Below, one piece after another: positions 6,786 to 15,260 of a stretch of 28,752 bases of DNA. Every line of letters starts with the position of its first letter. Position 1 is the first letter of the stretch. A program made the position numbers and the translations under genes. The notes under the pieces were generated by a model. The model saw only the letters and a program-made list of their open reading frames with translations, did not search any database and had not been told where the DNA came from. This DNA comes from an uncultured Dialister sp. GTDB taxonomy: Bacteria > Bacillota > Negativicutes > Veillonellales > Dialisteraceae. The stretch spans positions 1 to 28,752 of the forward strand of contig UQRR01000017.1 of assembly GCA_900543455.1 (NCBI GenBank), read 5' to 3'.

Positions 6786-9422
6786 ATGCAGAAAAAGAAG
6801 TACAGAGTTTATGAACTTGCCAAGGAATTTGGCAAGACAGATAAAGAGGTCATTGAAATTTTGAAAGCCGGTCATGTCGATGTGACGAACCGTCTCTCCG
6901 GCGTGGATGACAATGGCAAGTCCATCCTTGCGCGTCACGTCGCTGCGGAAAAGAAGAAAGCGGCAAAGCGCCCGGTGATGCGTACCGTCCGTTTTGATCA
7001 GGCGGGCCAGCCGAATGGCAAGAAGGGCAATGCCCGCCAGTCCTCCTACTCCTCCTACTCCACGGAAGAAGCAGCGCCGGCAGAAGCTCCGAAACCGGCT
7101 CCGAAACCGGCTCCGAAGGCAGAAGCTCCGCAGAAGGAAGCGCCGAAGGCAGAGCCGTCCAAGGCGGCAGAACGCCCGTCCCGTCCGGCGAGAGAGGCAT
7201 CCCGTCAGGATGGGCGCCGTGACGGAAGAAGAGAAGGCCAGAGACGTGATGGAAGAAGCGAAGGCAGAAATGATAGAAACGGCGAACGTCGTGACGGGGG
7301 AAGCCGCTCTCAGGGAAGAGACGGCCAGAGAAACGATCGCTTCAATCGCACCGGCGACCGCCCGCAGGGAGCAAGAAATGGACAGAGTGGCGGCAATGGA
7401 AGAAATGACCGTTTCAAGAATGACAGAAACGGTGACCGCCCGAAGACCGATCGTTCGGCTCGTCCGCAGCGCCCGGCAGCTGCTGCCAAGGCTCCGGTAG
7501 AAGAGACCGCGCAGAAGCCGGTCACCAGAAGAGCGGAAAAACCGGCCAAGAAAAAGACGAAGAAGGACTGGGAAAGAAGCCGCAGAGAGAAGGAAGGCGG
7601 TTCCCTCATGGCCCGTTCTTTGAGCCAGAGCAAGAAGAAGAAACACACGAATGAAAAGAAAGTGGCTGCGTACCCGACAGAAGTCGAGCTGCCGCCGAGC
7701 GTTACCGTCAAGGAGCTGGCTGAGCTTTTCGGACGTGAAGTCAGCGAGATCATCAAAGCACTCATGATGGACGGCGTCATGGCGACCATCAACCAGAACC
7801 TGGACCGCGACACCATCGAGATCCTAGCAGAAGAATTCGGCATCACCCTGATCGAAGCAGAAGCTCCGGCAGATCCGACCGAGTATATCCCGGCAGAGGA
7901 TGATCCGCGCTTCCTGAAACCAAGACCGGCTGTCGTCACCATCATGGGCCACGTCGACCATGGCAAGACCACCTTGCTCGATGCCCTTCGTCAGACGAAT
8001 GTCGCGCTCCACGAAGCCGGCGGCATCACCCAGCGCATCGGTGCATACCAGATCCGTTATAAAAATCACAAGATCACCTTCCTCGATACCCCGGGCCATG
8101 AAGCCTTTACCGCGATGCGTTCCCGCGGCGCGCAGCTGACCGATATCGCTGTCCTCATCGTAGCAGCCGATGACGGCGTCATGCCGCAGACCATCGAAGC
8201 GATCCATCACGCGAAGAATGCCGGTGTACCGATCATGGTCGCGATCAATAAGATCGATAAACCGGGCGCCAATCCGGACCGTATCAAGGAAGAACTCGCC
8301 AAAGAAGGCCTGCTCGCTGAAGACTGGGGCGGCGATGTCATCATGACACCGATCTCCGCGAAGAAAAAGATCGGGCTCGATGATCTTTTGGAAAACATCC
8401 TCCTCGTTGCTGAAATGCAGGAGCTCAAGGCCAATCCGAACCGCGAAGCATACGGCGTCGTCGTCGAAGCCCAGCTGGATAAAGGCAGAGGCCCGGTCAT
8501 GAGCGTCCTTGTCCAGAACGGTACCCTCCATATCGGCGATGGCATCCTGGCCGGCAAGAGCTGGGGCCGCGTCCGCGCGATGAACAATGAAAACGGCCGC
8601 AAGATGAAGAGTGCGGAACCGTCTGTCCCGGTCGAGATCCTCGGCATGGACAGCGTGCCGGAGGCCGGCGACCACTTCTTCGTCATGGATGAAAAGAAGG
8701 CCAGAAATATCGCTGAGATCCGCGCATCCCGTGCGAAGGAAGAGGAACAGAGAAGTGTCCAGAAGGTCACCCTTGACAACATCTTTGAAAAGATCAAGGA
8801 AGGCGAAATGAAGGAACTCGACGTCATCATCAAAGCGGATGTCCAGGGCTCCGTCGAAGCGCTCGTACAGTCCCTGCAGGCCATCAAGAGCGAAGAGGTC
8901 CGCATCTCCATCGTTCACTCCGCCGTCGGTGCGATCAATGAATCCGATGTCATGCTCGCTTCGGCATCCAATGCACTCATCATCGGCTTTAACGTCCGTC
9001 CGGATGCCAATGCACGTGCCATGGCGGAAAAGGACGGCGTCGATGTCCGTCTCTATCGTGTCATCTATGACTGCATCGATGATGTCAAGGCGGCGATGGC
9101 AGGCATGCTCTCGCCGACCATCCGCGAAGTGGTCCTCGGCCATGCGGAGATCCGTCAGGTCATCCACACACCGAAGGTCATCGTTGCCGGCTCCTACGTC
9201 CAGGACGGCAAGATCACCAGCAATTGCCAGTTGCGCCTGATCCGTGACGGCATCGTCATCCATGAAGGCAAGATCGCATCGCTGCGCCGCTTCAAGGATG
9301 ATGTGAAGGAAGTCGCTGCCGGCTTCGAATGCGGCATCGCCATCGACAGCTATCGTGACGTCAAAGAGGGAGACCAGCTGGAATCCTTCGAACTGAAAGA
9401 AGAAGCTGCTGAACTGAAATAA
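6786..9422 (+). CDS. infB: Translation initiation factor IF-2
   Basis: 878 residues, with GGGAGG seven bases before the ATG. This GTPase places fMet-tRNA on the 30S subunit. There is a first IF2_N domain (about 1-55). A long disordered region follows (about 95-290): first Pro/Ala/Lys repeats such as APKPAPK, then an Arg/Asp/Gly/Asn-rich stretch. A second IF2_N domain lies around 297-350. The G domain starts near residue 388 with GHVDHGKTT and continues with switch GGITQRIGA, DTPGHEAF, NKID and SAKK. Domains II to IV follow, ending in the fMet-tRNA-binding C2 region. The low-complexity region gives long open frames on other frames and strands, which are not genes. A strong terminator lies just downstream. 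Confidence 0.99.
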   Translation: MQKKKYRVYELAKEFGKTDKEVIEILKAGHVDVTNRLSGVDDNGKSILARHVAAEKKKAAKRPVMRTVRFDQAGQPNGKKGNARQSSYSSYSTEEAAPAEAPKPAPKPAPKAEAPQKEAPKAEPSKAAERPSRPAREASRQDGRRDGRREGQRRDGRSEGRNDRNGERRDGGSRSQGRDGQRNDRFNRTGDRPQGARNGQSGGNGRNDRFKNDRNGDRPKTDRSARPQRPAAAAKAPVEETAQKPVTRRAEKPAKKKTKKDWERSRREKEGGSLMARSLSQSKKKKHTNEKKVAAYPTEVELPPSVTVKELAELFGREVSEIIKALMMDGVMATINQNLDRDTIEILAEEFGITLIEAEAPADPTEYIPAEDDPRFLKPRPAVVTIMGHVDHGKTTLLDALRQTNVALHEAGGITQRIGAYQIRYKNHKITFLDTPGHEAFTAMRSRGAQLTDIAVLIVAADDGVMPQTIEAIHHAKNAGVPIMVAINKIDKPGANPDRIKEELAKEGLLAEDWGGDVIMTPISAKKKIGLDDLLENILLVAEMQELKANPNREAYGVVVEAQLDKGRGPVMSVLVQNGTLHIGDGILAGKSWGRVRAMNNENGRKMKSAEPSVPVEILGMDSVPEAGDHFFVMDEKKARNIAEIRASRAKEEEQRSVQKVTLDNIFEKIKEGEMKELDVIIKADVQGSVEALVQSLQAIKSEEVRISIVHSAVGAINESDVMLASASNALIIGFNVRPDANARAMAEKDGVDVRLYRVIYDCIDDVKAAMAGMLSPTIREVVLGHAEIRQVIHTPKVIVAGSYVQDGKITSNCQLRLIRDGIVIHEGKIASLRRFKDDVKEVAAGFECGIAIDSYRDVKEGDQLESFELKEEAAELK

Positions 9423-9429
9423 TGCATAC

Positions 9430-9474
9430 ATCGTTCGCCTTTACAATTTCATAAGGGCGAACGATTTTGTTTTT
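9430..9474 (+). terminator. Intrinsic terminator after infB
   Basis: ATCGTTCGCC (9430-9439) pairs with GGCGAACGAT (9456-9465), followed by TTTGTTTTT. It starts eight bases after the infB stop, suggesting the nusA-infB transcript ends here and rbfA-truB have their own start. Confidence 0.9.
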
Positions 9475-9475
9475 G

Positions 9476-9745
9476 GGGTGACTGGTGACTAGGGACTGGT
9501 GACTGGTGACTAGGGATTAGTGACTAGTGACTAGTGACTGGTAGCTAGGGATTAGTGGCTAGGGATTAGGTTTTCGATACGAGAAACCCGCTAGTTTCAA
9601 AACTCCGCGGCGCTTCTGATTTTTATGCGCCGAACCTTCCCCGCCCTACCCTCAGAACCTATAAAACCTGCTGAACCTCTTTCCCAATGAAATCAAAGGG
9701 CAACTCGCCCGATGAGCTAACCCTGAACCCACAACCCTTACACTC
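9476..9745 (+). repeat. Modular intergenic repeat unit (copy 6, infB-rbfA gap)
   Basis: The unit begins directly at the infB terminator with GTGACTG/GTGACTA/GGGATTA heptads (9478-9566). It continues with CGATACGAG, the hairpin GCGGCGC...GCGCCG (9606-9631), degenerate AACCTNN heptads, an AATCAAAGGGC...CGCCCGATGAGC module, and AACCCTGAACCC-type units (about 9717-9745). The order is the same as at 6452 and 11967. Confidence 0.87.
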
Positions 9746-9788
9746 GACCCATGTTTGAATCGTATTTCCAGAGAGCGAGGTACTTACT

Positions 9789-10145
9789 ATGTCCGAATTA
9801 CGAGTACGCAAAGTACAGGAATTTATTAAACAGGAAGTGAGCCAGATGCTCCTTCATGATCTGAAAGACCCGCGCATCGGCTTTGTCACGGTGACCGAAG
9901 TCAAAGTGACGGGCGATCTGCGCGAAGCGACCATTTACGTCAGCCTTTTCGGAAAACCGGAAGAGAAGAAAGCATCGCTTGATGCGCTGAACAAGAGCCG
10001 CGGCTTCGTCCGCCGCGAGCTCGGGCAGCGTCTCAAGATCTACTACACACCGGAGATCACCTTTTCCGAAGACGCTTCTCTTGACTACGGCATGCACATC
10101 GACGGCCTTCTGAAAAAGATTCACAAAGATGAGGTGGGAGAATGA
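9789..10145 (+). CDS. rbfA: 30S ribosome-binding factor RbfA
   Basis: 118 residues. RbfA is a KH-fold factor for late 30S assembly and 16S rRNA processing. Visible features are RVRKVQEFIKQEVSQML at the start, DLKDPRIGFVTVTEVKVTGDL (about residues 25-45) and the TPEITFSEDASLDYGMHI end, which is the family signature. Length is typical. A GCGAGG site precedes the ATG. The TGA overlaps the nrnA start (ATGA), which supports co-translation. Confidence 0.97.
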   Translation: MSELRVRKVQEFIKQEVSQMLLHDLKDPRIGFVTVTEVKVTGDLREATIYVSLFGKPEEKKASLDALNKSRGFVRRELGQRLKIYYTPEITFSEDASLDYGMHIDGLLKKIHKDEVGE

Positions 10146-11110
10146 GCCTTGCACTGAACCATGCCAAAGAGATCGGCAAGAAGGAGGCCATGGATTTTCT
10201 GAAATCCCACAAGCGCTTCCTGCTGGTCGGTCACGAACATCCCGATGGAGACGACGTCGGCTCTATCTGTGCGCTGCACAATGTCCTTGTCTCGATGGGG
10301 AAAGAAGCAGACATGCTGCTTCCGGATCCGGTGCCGAAGGTGTACACGCTGGTGAAAGCGTCCGCGCTCGTGCACACGGAGATCCCGGAAGGGAAGATGT
10401 ACGATGCGATCGTTTTCACCGACCTCTCGAATCTGGAGCGAGGCGGGAATTTTGATTTCCCGAAAGACATCGACTCGCTTTCCATCGACCATCACCGCAC
10501 GAATGAACGCTTCACCGACTTTCTCTATCTGCAGTATCACTATGCGGCGACGGCGGAAATGCTTGCTGAAATGTTCTTCGATGAAGGTATCCAGATGGAC
10601 GAAGACACCTGCAACGCACTTTACATGGGTATCGGCACGGACAGCGGCTTCTTCAAATTCAGCTGCACCTCGCCGCACACGCTCCTGATGGCGAGCCAGC
10701 TCGTCGCGATGGGCGCCGATCCTTCCTACATTTCAAATCACCTTGAAGAGAAATCCATCGAAGCCATGCACTGCTATGAGCTCGTCGCGAAGACCGTCCA
10801 CTCTTATGCGGACGGGAAAATCGTCATCGCTTACATGGGTAAGGATGCGATGGATCTTGACGGGGAAAATTCCGATTACTACGCGTCCATCCCGCGCTGC
10901 ATCCGCGGCTGCGAGATCGCGGCGCTCTTCAAGTACCGCGGCAAAGGTGTGACCCGCGTCTCCCTGCGCTCCAAAAACTATGCCAATGTCGCGGAGCTTG
11001 CCGGTGAATTTGGCGGCGGCGGTCACTGGAAAGCCTCCGGATGCACCATCGAGGGCGACTTTGCCGAAGCCGAGAAGAAATTCATGGCTGTCGCGGAGAA
11101 ATACCTCTGA
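10142..11110 (+). CDS. nrnA: DHH/DHHA1 phosphoesterase, NrnA-like nanoRNase/pAp phosphatase
   Basis: 322 residues. Family members degrade 2-5 nt RNAs from recessed ends and dephosphorylate 3'-phosphoadenosine 5'-phosphate, using Mn2+. The DHH domain motifs are HEHPDGDDVGS (about residues 36-46), FTDLSNLER, and IDHHRTN near residue 118. The C-terminal DHHA1 domain shows the substrate loop GGGGHWKASG (about residues 294-303). The position between rbfA and truB is conserved in Firmicutes. It overlaps both neighbours (ATGA before, TGATG after), so rbfA-nrnA-truB is a coupled unit. Confidence 0.93.
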   Translation: MSLALNHAKEIGKKEAMDFLKSHKRFLLVGHEHPDGDDVGSICALHNVLVSMGKEADMLLPDPVPKVYTLVKASALVHTEIPEGKMYDAIVFTDLSNLERGGNFDFPKDIDSLSIDHHRTNERFTDFLYLQYHYAATAEMLAEMFFDEGIQMDEDTCNALYMGIGTDSGFFKFSCTSPHTLLMASQLVAMGADPSYISNHLEEKSIEAMHCYELVAKTVHSYADGKIVIAYMGKDAMDLDGENSDYYASIPRCIRGCEIAALFKYRGKGVTRVSLRSKNYANVAELAGEFGGGGHWKASGCTIEGDFAEAEKKFMAVAEKYL

Positions 11111-11961
11111 TGGACGGCGTACTGAATGTATTGAAGCCGGCGGGGATGACGTCCTTCGACGTGATAGCGCGTCTGCGGCGCATCTATGGGCAGAAGAAGA
11201 TCGGCCACGGCGGGACGCTTGACCCCATGGCGGCGGGCGTGCTCCCTGTCTTTTTGGGGCGCGCGACGCGCCTCATCGAGTACGCGCCGATCCATCGGAA
11301 AACGTATGAAGCGGAATTTCTGATGGGCCTTGCCACTGACACTGAGGACGTGACAGGGACCGTGGTGGAGACGGGGGAGATCCCTGCCGATCCTTCGATC
11401 TGGGAAAGCACTGCGGAATCATTCAAAGGAGAGATCCTCCAGCGTCCCTCGTCCTACTCTGCCATCAAGGTGAATGGCGAGCGCGCCTACAAGCTGGCGC
11501 GTGAAGGAAATGCCGTCGAGCTTCCTCCCCGTCCTGTCACCATTTACGATCTGATCCTCCGCGAGGTAAAGCCGCCGCTCCTCCGTCTCTCCGTCACCTG
11601 CTCGGCAGGCACCTACATCCGTGCGCTCGGCCGCGACATGGGGAAAATGGCCGGATGCCCGCTCACCATGTCCTTTCTTCTGCGCAGCGAGATGGGGCCT
11701 TTCTCTATCGCCGAAGCCAAGACACTGGAAGAGATCGAAGCGGATCCGGAAGGCGCGCTCATGACCGACCTGCGCCCGCTCCTTTCCGCTCTGCCGCTCC
11801 TTGCGCTCGATGAGAAAGAAGCCGCCGATTTCCTCTTGGGCAAACGCCTTCGCACACGAGAAAAGCCTGTGGAAGTCGCCGCCGCCTTTTGCGGCTCCCG
11901 CTTCCTCGGCACTGCCAGTGTAGAGAGAGGCGTCATTCATCCGAAGAAAGTATTTAATTAG
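11110..11961 (+). CDS. truB: tRNA pseudouridine-55 synthase TruB
   Basis: 283 residues from the ATG that overlaps the nrnA stop (TGATG). A longer in-frame start would lie deep inside nrnA and is not used. TruB converts U55 of the tRNA T-loop to pseudouridine. The N-terminal LNVLKPAGMTSFDV and the catalytic-site motif GHGGTLDPMAAGVLPV are present, with Asp38 as the nucleophile. SSYSAIKVNGERAYKLAR and YIRALGRDMG are the other core motifs. The C-terminus carries a short PUA-like extension. A TAG stop is followed within nine bases by the heptad array of the next repeat unit. Confidence 0.97.
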   Translation: MDGVLNVLKPAGMTSFDVIARLRRIYGQKKIGHGGTLDPMAAGVLPVFLGRATRLIEYAPIHRKTYEAEFLMGLATDTEDVTGTVVETGEIPADPSIWESTAESFKGEILQRPSSYSAIKVNGERAYKLAREGNAVELPPRPVTIYDLILREVKPPLLRLSVTCSAGTYIRALGRDMGKMAGCPLTMSFLLRSEMGPFSIAEAKTLEEIEADPEGALMTDLRPLLSALPLLALDEKEAADFLLGKRLRTREKPVEVAAAFCGSRFLGTASVERGVIHPKKVFN

Positions 11962-11966
11962 GTTTT

Positions 11967-12236
11967 TAGTGACTAGTGACTAGTGACTGGTGACTGGGAT
12001 TCTCCGGTATCGTCATCCCTCGGCTACGCTCGAAATGACGACGGCGCGAAGCGCTATCAAAACTCCGCGGCGCTTCCATGTTTTTATGCGCCGCACCACC
12101 ATTTCTCATTTCTCATTTCTAATTTCTCACTCAAGCGAAGCTTTCAAACGGAATCAAAGGGCACCACGCCCGAGGGGTTAACTCCGAACCCCGAACCCTG
12201 AACCCTGAACCCTTAAACCCTGAACCCTTAAACCCA
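11967..12236 (+). repeat. Modular intergenic repeat unit (copy 7, truB-ribF gap)
   Basis: GTGACTA/GTGACTG heptads (11969-11997) begin a few bases after the truB stop. An inserted stretch (about 12000-12060) follows, then the GCGGCGC...GCGCCGC hairpin (12067-12094) and ATTTCTC 7-bp units (12102-12130). After these come GCGAAGCTTTC with AATCAAAGGGC and ACGCCCGAGGGG, and finally a long CCTGAAC/CCTTAAA array (about 12180-12236). The array ends about five bases before the ribF start codon. Confidence 0.9.
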
Positions 12237-12241
12237 TCATC

Positions 12242-13165
12242 ATGACCATTCTACCTACTTTACACGATTTACCCAAAGACCAGTCCTTCGTCCTTGGCAT
12301 CGGCTTCTTTGACGGATGCCATCTGGGACATCAGGTGGTCTTTTCCGAAGTGAAGCGCCTTGCGAAAGAGAAGGGCGCGCAGCCGGGTGTTCTCACCTTT
12401 TATCCGCATCCGATGAAAGTGCTTGCGCCCGATATTCATGTGCCGCTTTTGCAGTCCATTGATGAAAAGATGGATGCACTGGCCGCTCAGGGTATGGCGC
12501 TGGCCGTCTGCATCCGGCCGGATGAGACATTTCTCGCAAAATCCGCTGAAGATTTTCTGGGAGAGCTCGCTCGCCTTCCCGGCCTTGTCGGCCTCGTCAC
12601 GGGAGAAAATTTTTCCTTTGGCCACGGCGGTCTTGGGAAGAGTGGTGACCTTGTGCGCTTCTTTGAAGAAAGCCGTGTCACCGTCCGCATCGTCTCACTC
12701 CGAGAGAACGCAGGGAAGAAGATTTCCAGTACCGCCATCCGCCAGGCGATCCTTGGCGGTGAGATGGAGAAGGCCGCCCGCCTTCTCGGTCGTGACTATA
12801 CCATCAAGGGCGACGTGGTCCATGGCTTCCGCCGCGGGCATGACGTACTCGGATTTCCGACGGCGAATCTGGCTGTCTCTGAAGACCGTGTCCTTCCGCC
12901 GGATGGCGTCTACGCGACGCGCGCGCTGGTGAAGGGGCATACCTTCCCTGCTATCACGAATATCGGAAACAATCCGACCTTTGGCAATACGAAGAAGACC
13001 ATCGAGACATTCATCTTTGATTTCGACGAGTCCATCTACGGTGCGTCCTTCACGCTCGCATGGGCCAGCCGCATCCGGGGAGAAATGAAATTCGCCTCAC
13101 CTGACCTTCTGGTGGCGCAGATCCATCAGGATATCCAAAAAGCGAAAAACAGACTGCATGTATGA
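12242..13165 (+). CDS. ribF: Bifunctional riboflavin kinase / FAD synthetase RibF
   Basis: 307 residues. It phosphorylates riboflavin to FMN and adenylates FMN to FAD. The N-terminal adenylyltransferase domain has GFFDGCHLGHQ (about residues 21-31, Cys where Val is usual), TFYPHP and the ISSTAIR motif (about 161-167). The C-terminal kinase domain has GFPTAN, PPDGVYA and TNIGNNPTF. The start fits the family length, but no Shine-Dalgarno sequence is visible: the GAACCCT-type repeat runs almost up to the ATG. Initiation may therefore be leaderless, weak or coupled. A terminator follows directly after the stop. It is the last gene of the translation block. Confidence 0.96.
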   Translation: MTILPTLHDLPKDQSFVLGIGFFDGCHLGHQVVFSEVKRLAKEKGAQPGVLTFYPHPMKVLAPDIHVPLLQSIDEKMDALAAQGMALAVCIRPDETFLAKSAEDFLGELARLPGLVGLVTGENFSFGHGGLGKSGDLVRFFEESRVTVRIVSLRENAGKKISSTAIRQAILGGEMEKAARLLGRDYTIKGDVVHGFRRGHDVLGFPTANLAVSEDRVLPPDGVYATRALVKGHTFPAITNIGNNPTFGNTKKTIETFIFDFDESIYGASFTLAWASRIRGEMKFASPDLLVAQIHQDIQKAKNRLHV

Positions 13166-13168
13166 GGA

Positions 13169-13194
13169 GCCTGCGCGAAAGCGCGGGCTTTTTT
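13169..13194 (+). terminator. Intrinsic terminator after ribF
   Basis: GCCTGCGC-GAAA-GCGCGGGC followed by TTTTTT, starting four bases past the ribF stop. It has a GNRA-type loop and one G-U pair. Confidence 0.92.
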
Positions 13195-13204
13195 GTAGGG
13201 GGAT

Positions 13205-13592
13205 AGACGGAGCTCTGGTGGCTGGTGACTGGTGGCTGGTGGCTGGTGGCTAGGGATTAGGGATTAGGGATTAGGGATTAGATACCTCAAGTGGCTAGTC
13301 CCCCGCCCCTAGTATTGCGTTTTCTAAATAACTGGCATGTAAGTCAACTTCCGAATCAAGTGAGGAGTGAGGAGTGAGGAGTTAGGAGTGAAAGTACGGC
13401 GCATAAAATGAGGAAGCGCCGCGGAGTTTTATATAAATGACGAACAAACTGTTTTATATAATAAGGGGGGATTGGGGCACTATATGAATTGTGTGCCCCT
13501 TCCAGCACTTCTCACTTCTCATTAAGTCCAAAAGTTAACAAATCGCTATACTAGTGCCTAGTCACCAGTCACCAGTCACCAATCACTAACTC
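13205..13592 (+). repeat. Composite of inverted repeat-unit fragments (copy 8)
   Basis: Plus-oriented GGTGGCT/GATTAGG heptads (about 13217-13280) are followed by minus-oriented GAGGAGT heptads and the hairpin ACGGCGC...GCGCCGC (13396-13422). Then come a separate GGGGCAC/GTGCCCC stem (13474-13499), TTCTCAC units, and minus-oriented CCAGTCA heptads (about 13558-13590). It appears to be two opposed, partly deleted units. No gene was found in the 13.2-13.79 kb gap. Confidence 0.75.
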
Positions 13593-13660
13593 CCTTATGC
13601 GCTGCTTATTCCTGAATTGCATACATTTATCCGTACATCATGCATAATTAGTATACCAAT

Positions 13661-13694
13661 TGAGATGGAATATCTCATAGTAGAATGATATAAT
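13661..13694 (+). promoter_or_regulatory. Promoter with overlapping inverted repeat upstream of the symporter
   Basis: A perfect TATAAT (13689-13694) is present. The expected -35 area is covered by TGAGAT-GGAAT-ATCTCA (13661-13677), a 6-bp-arm inverted repeat typical of a repressor or activator site. No good -35 is visible, which would suit an activator-dependent promoter. A GACAGGC/GCCTGTC stem (13708-13730) lies in the leader. Confidence 0.5.
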
Positions 13695-13789
13695 AACAAA
13701 AGTAGATGACAGGCTGCTGATGGGCCTGTCTATTTCATTGCGCGAGATCCGAAGGAAGGGATCTTCGCCGGGTTCCAATGGGGGTTTTT

Positions 13790-15037
13790 ATGGAAGCGAA
13801 AAAAAGTGGTCAAAGTATTTTGAGAGACCTGGGAACGTGGATCGTCATAGCCACCGTACTGGGCGCAGTCGTTGGACTCTTTCTGGGTAAGAGTGCGCAC
13901 ATGCTGGCGCCGATCGGCGATCTTTTCATGCAGCTCATCAAGATGATCGTCGTACCGATGGTCTTCTTTTCACTGGTCGGCGGGGCGGCGGCGCTCGGGA
14001 GATCCAAGGGCGCAGGCAAGGTCGGGCTGGTGACATTCCTGTATTACGGCGTGACGACAGCGGTTGCCGTGATTTTGGGATTGGCCTTCAGCGTCTTCTT
14101 CCGGCCGGGCAGCGGCATCGACATGGCAGCGATCAGCGGGGCGGCTGTGCAGGTGGGCGACCTTTCCAAAGCGGGCGCGCTTCCTGGTTTCTGGGAAACG
14201 ATCATCGGCTTCGTGCCGGCGAATCCGGTGAAAGCTCTGACGGATGGTAATATCCTGCAGATCATCACCTTCTCTCTCTTTGTCGGCTTCGCACTGGCGA
14301 TGCTGCCGGCGGAAGAAAAAGAGTTCATGAGCCGCATCGTGGATAACTGCACGAAGATCTGCATCAAGATCATGATGGCGGTCATGATGCTTGCGCCGGT
14401 CGGCGTCTTCTGTCTGATGGCGGATGCGACGGGGAGCTTCGGCTATGATGTACTCATGAAGATCATTTATCTCATCGGTCTTTATATCTGCGTACTTTTC
14501 CTTGTCACCTATGTGATGATCGGCGGCTCGGTGGCTCTCTTCTCGAAATGCACGGGATATGTGGAATTCTTCAAAGCGATGTGGAAGGTGCAGGTACTGG
14601 CTTTCTCCACAGCATCCTCTATGGCAGCGCTTCCGCTCAATATGGCGGTCACGGAAAGAGAACTGCATGTATCGAAAGGAACCACCTCTTTCGCGCTTCC
14701 GCTGGGTGCGACAATCAATATGAATGGCAACGCGGCGTATTATGCGATGGCAGCCATTTTCATCGCGCAGATGTATGGCATGGAGCTTACGATGGGCCAG
14801 TATATCGCGATCATCGTGACGAGCACCTTGGGCGCAGTCGGACAGGCAGGCGTGCCGGGACCGACGCTTCTTGTTGTCGCTGTTTTGGTATCTGCGGGTA
14901 TCCCGATCGATGCGCTGCCGATCCTCTTCGGTGTTGACCGTATTTTTGATATGCTCCGTACCGCAGTCAATATCACCGGGGATGCAGCCTGCGCGACCAT
15001 CGTGGATCGCTTTACGAATGAGGAAGTCCGTGAATAG
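13790..15037 (+). CDS. Dicarboxylate/amino acid:cation symporter (DAACS family)
   Basis: 415 residues from the ATG preceded by GGGGG at five bases; an ATG four codons upstream is possible. It is an integral membrane symporter of the GltPh/DctA type with about eight helices and two re-entrant hairpins. HP1 shows the serine-rich STASSMAALP, TM7 shows NMNGNA (NMDGT class), and HP2 shows GQAGVPGPT. TM8 reads VDRIFDMLRTAVNITGD. Its Asp383, Asp387, Arg390, Thr391, Asn394 and Asp398 keep the exact spacing of GltPh D390, D394, R397, T398, N401 and D405. This favours an acidic amino acid or C4-dicarboxylate substrate. It has its own promoter and terminator, so it is monocistronic. Confidence 0.95.
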   Translation: MEAKKSGQSILRDLGTWIVIATVLGAVVGLFLGKSAHMLAPIGDLFMQLIKMIVVPMVFFSLVGGAAALGRSKGAGKVGLVTFLYYGVTTAVAVILGLAFSVFFRPGSGIDMAAISGAAVQVGDLSKAGALPGFWETIIGFVPANPVKALTDGNILQIITFSLFVGFALAMLPAEEKEFMSRIVDNCTKICIKIMMAVMMLAPVGVFCLMADATGSFGYDVLMKIIYLIGLYICVLFLVTYVMIGGSVALFSKCTGYVEFFKAMWKVQVLAFSTASSMAALPLNMAVTERELHVSKGTTSFALPLGATINMNGNAAYYAMAAIFIAQMYGMELTMGQYIAIIVTSTLGAVGQAGVPGPTLLVVAVLVSAGIPIDALPILFGVDRIFDMLRTAVNITGDAACATIVDRFTNEEVRE

Positions 15038-15078
15038 TGACCTCTGATGGGTCATTGGCCTTATATGGCAAGCCACAA

Positions 15079-15118
15079 ACGGCTGGCGAAACGAAAACGT
15101 TTCGCCAGCCGTTTTTTT
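15079..15118 (+). terminator. Intrinsic terminator after the symporter
   Basis: A perfect 15-bp stem, ACGGCTGGCGAAACG with its complement around AAAA, followed by seven or more T. Confidence 0.95.
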
Positions 15119-15260
15119 ATATATTCCTGAAAGGAATAGGAAATCAGGGGCGGCGGATTGTTGTACTGGATGTTATGGATAAAAAATGAAAATTTCTTCG
15201 ATTTTTCCACAGAAGAATAAATAAAATTCACACGCAGAAGATGGCAATTTTATATAATTC

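Noticed and set aside
6753..7646. 297-codon antisense frame and a 168-codon frame-shifted frame over the infB linker
   Set aside because: Both mirror the low-complexity Arg/Gly/Ala-rich coding of the IF-2 linker and show only biased composition.
7824..9431. 535-codon antisense frame over infB, and similar long antisense frames over the adenine-deaminase-like gene (25698-27080) and pdxS (2748-3728)
   Set aside because: GC-rich codon bias keeps the opposite frame open. The translations show no family motifs, and the sense genes are unambiguous.
12180..12236. GAACCCT array as a telomere-like or chromosome-end repeat
   Set aside because: The array is short, degenerate and internal, and it recurs before several genes as one module of a larger unit.
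15170..15225. DnaA-box-like sequences (TTATGGATAAA, TTTTCCACAG) suggesting an origin
   Set aside because: There are only two weak matches, no cluster, and no dnaA, dnaN, parA or rep gene nearby. AT-rich promoter DNA is a simpler explanation.
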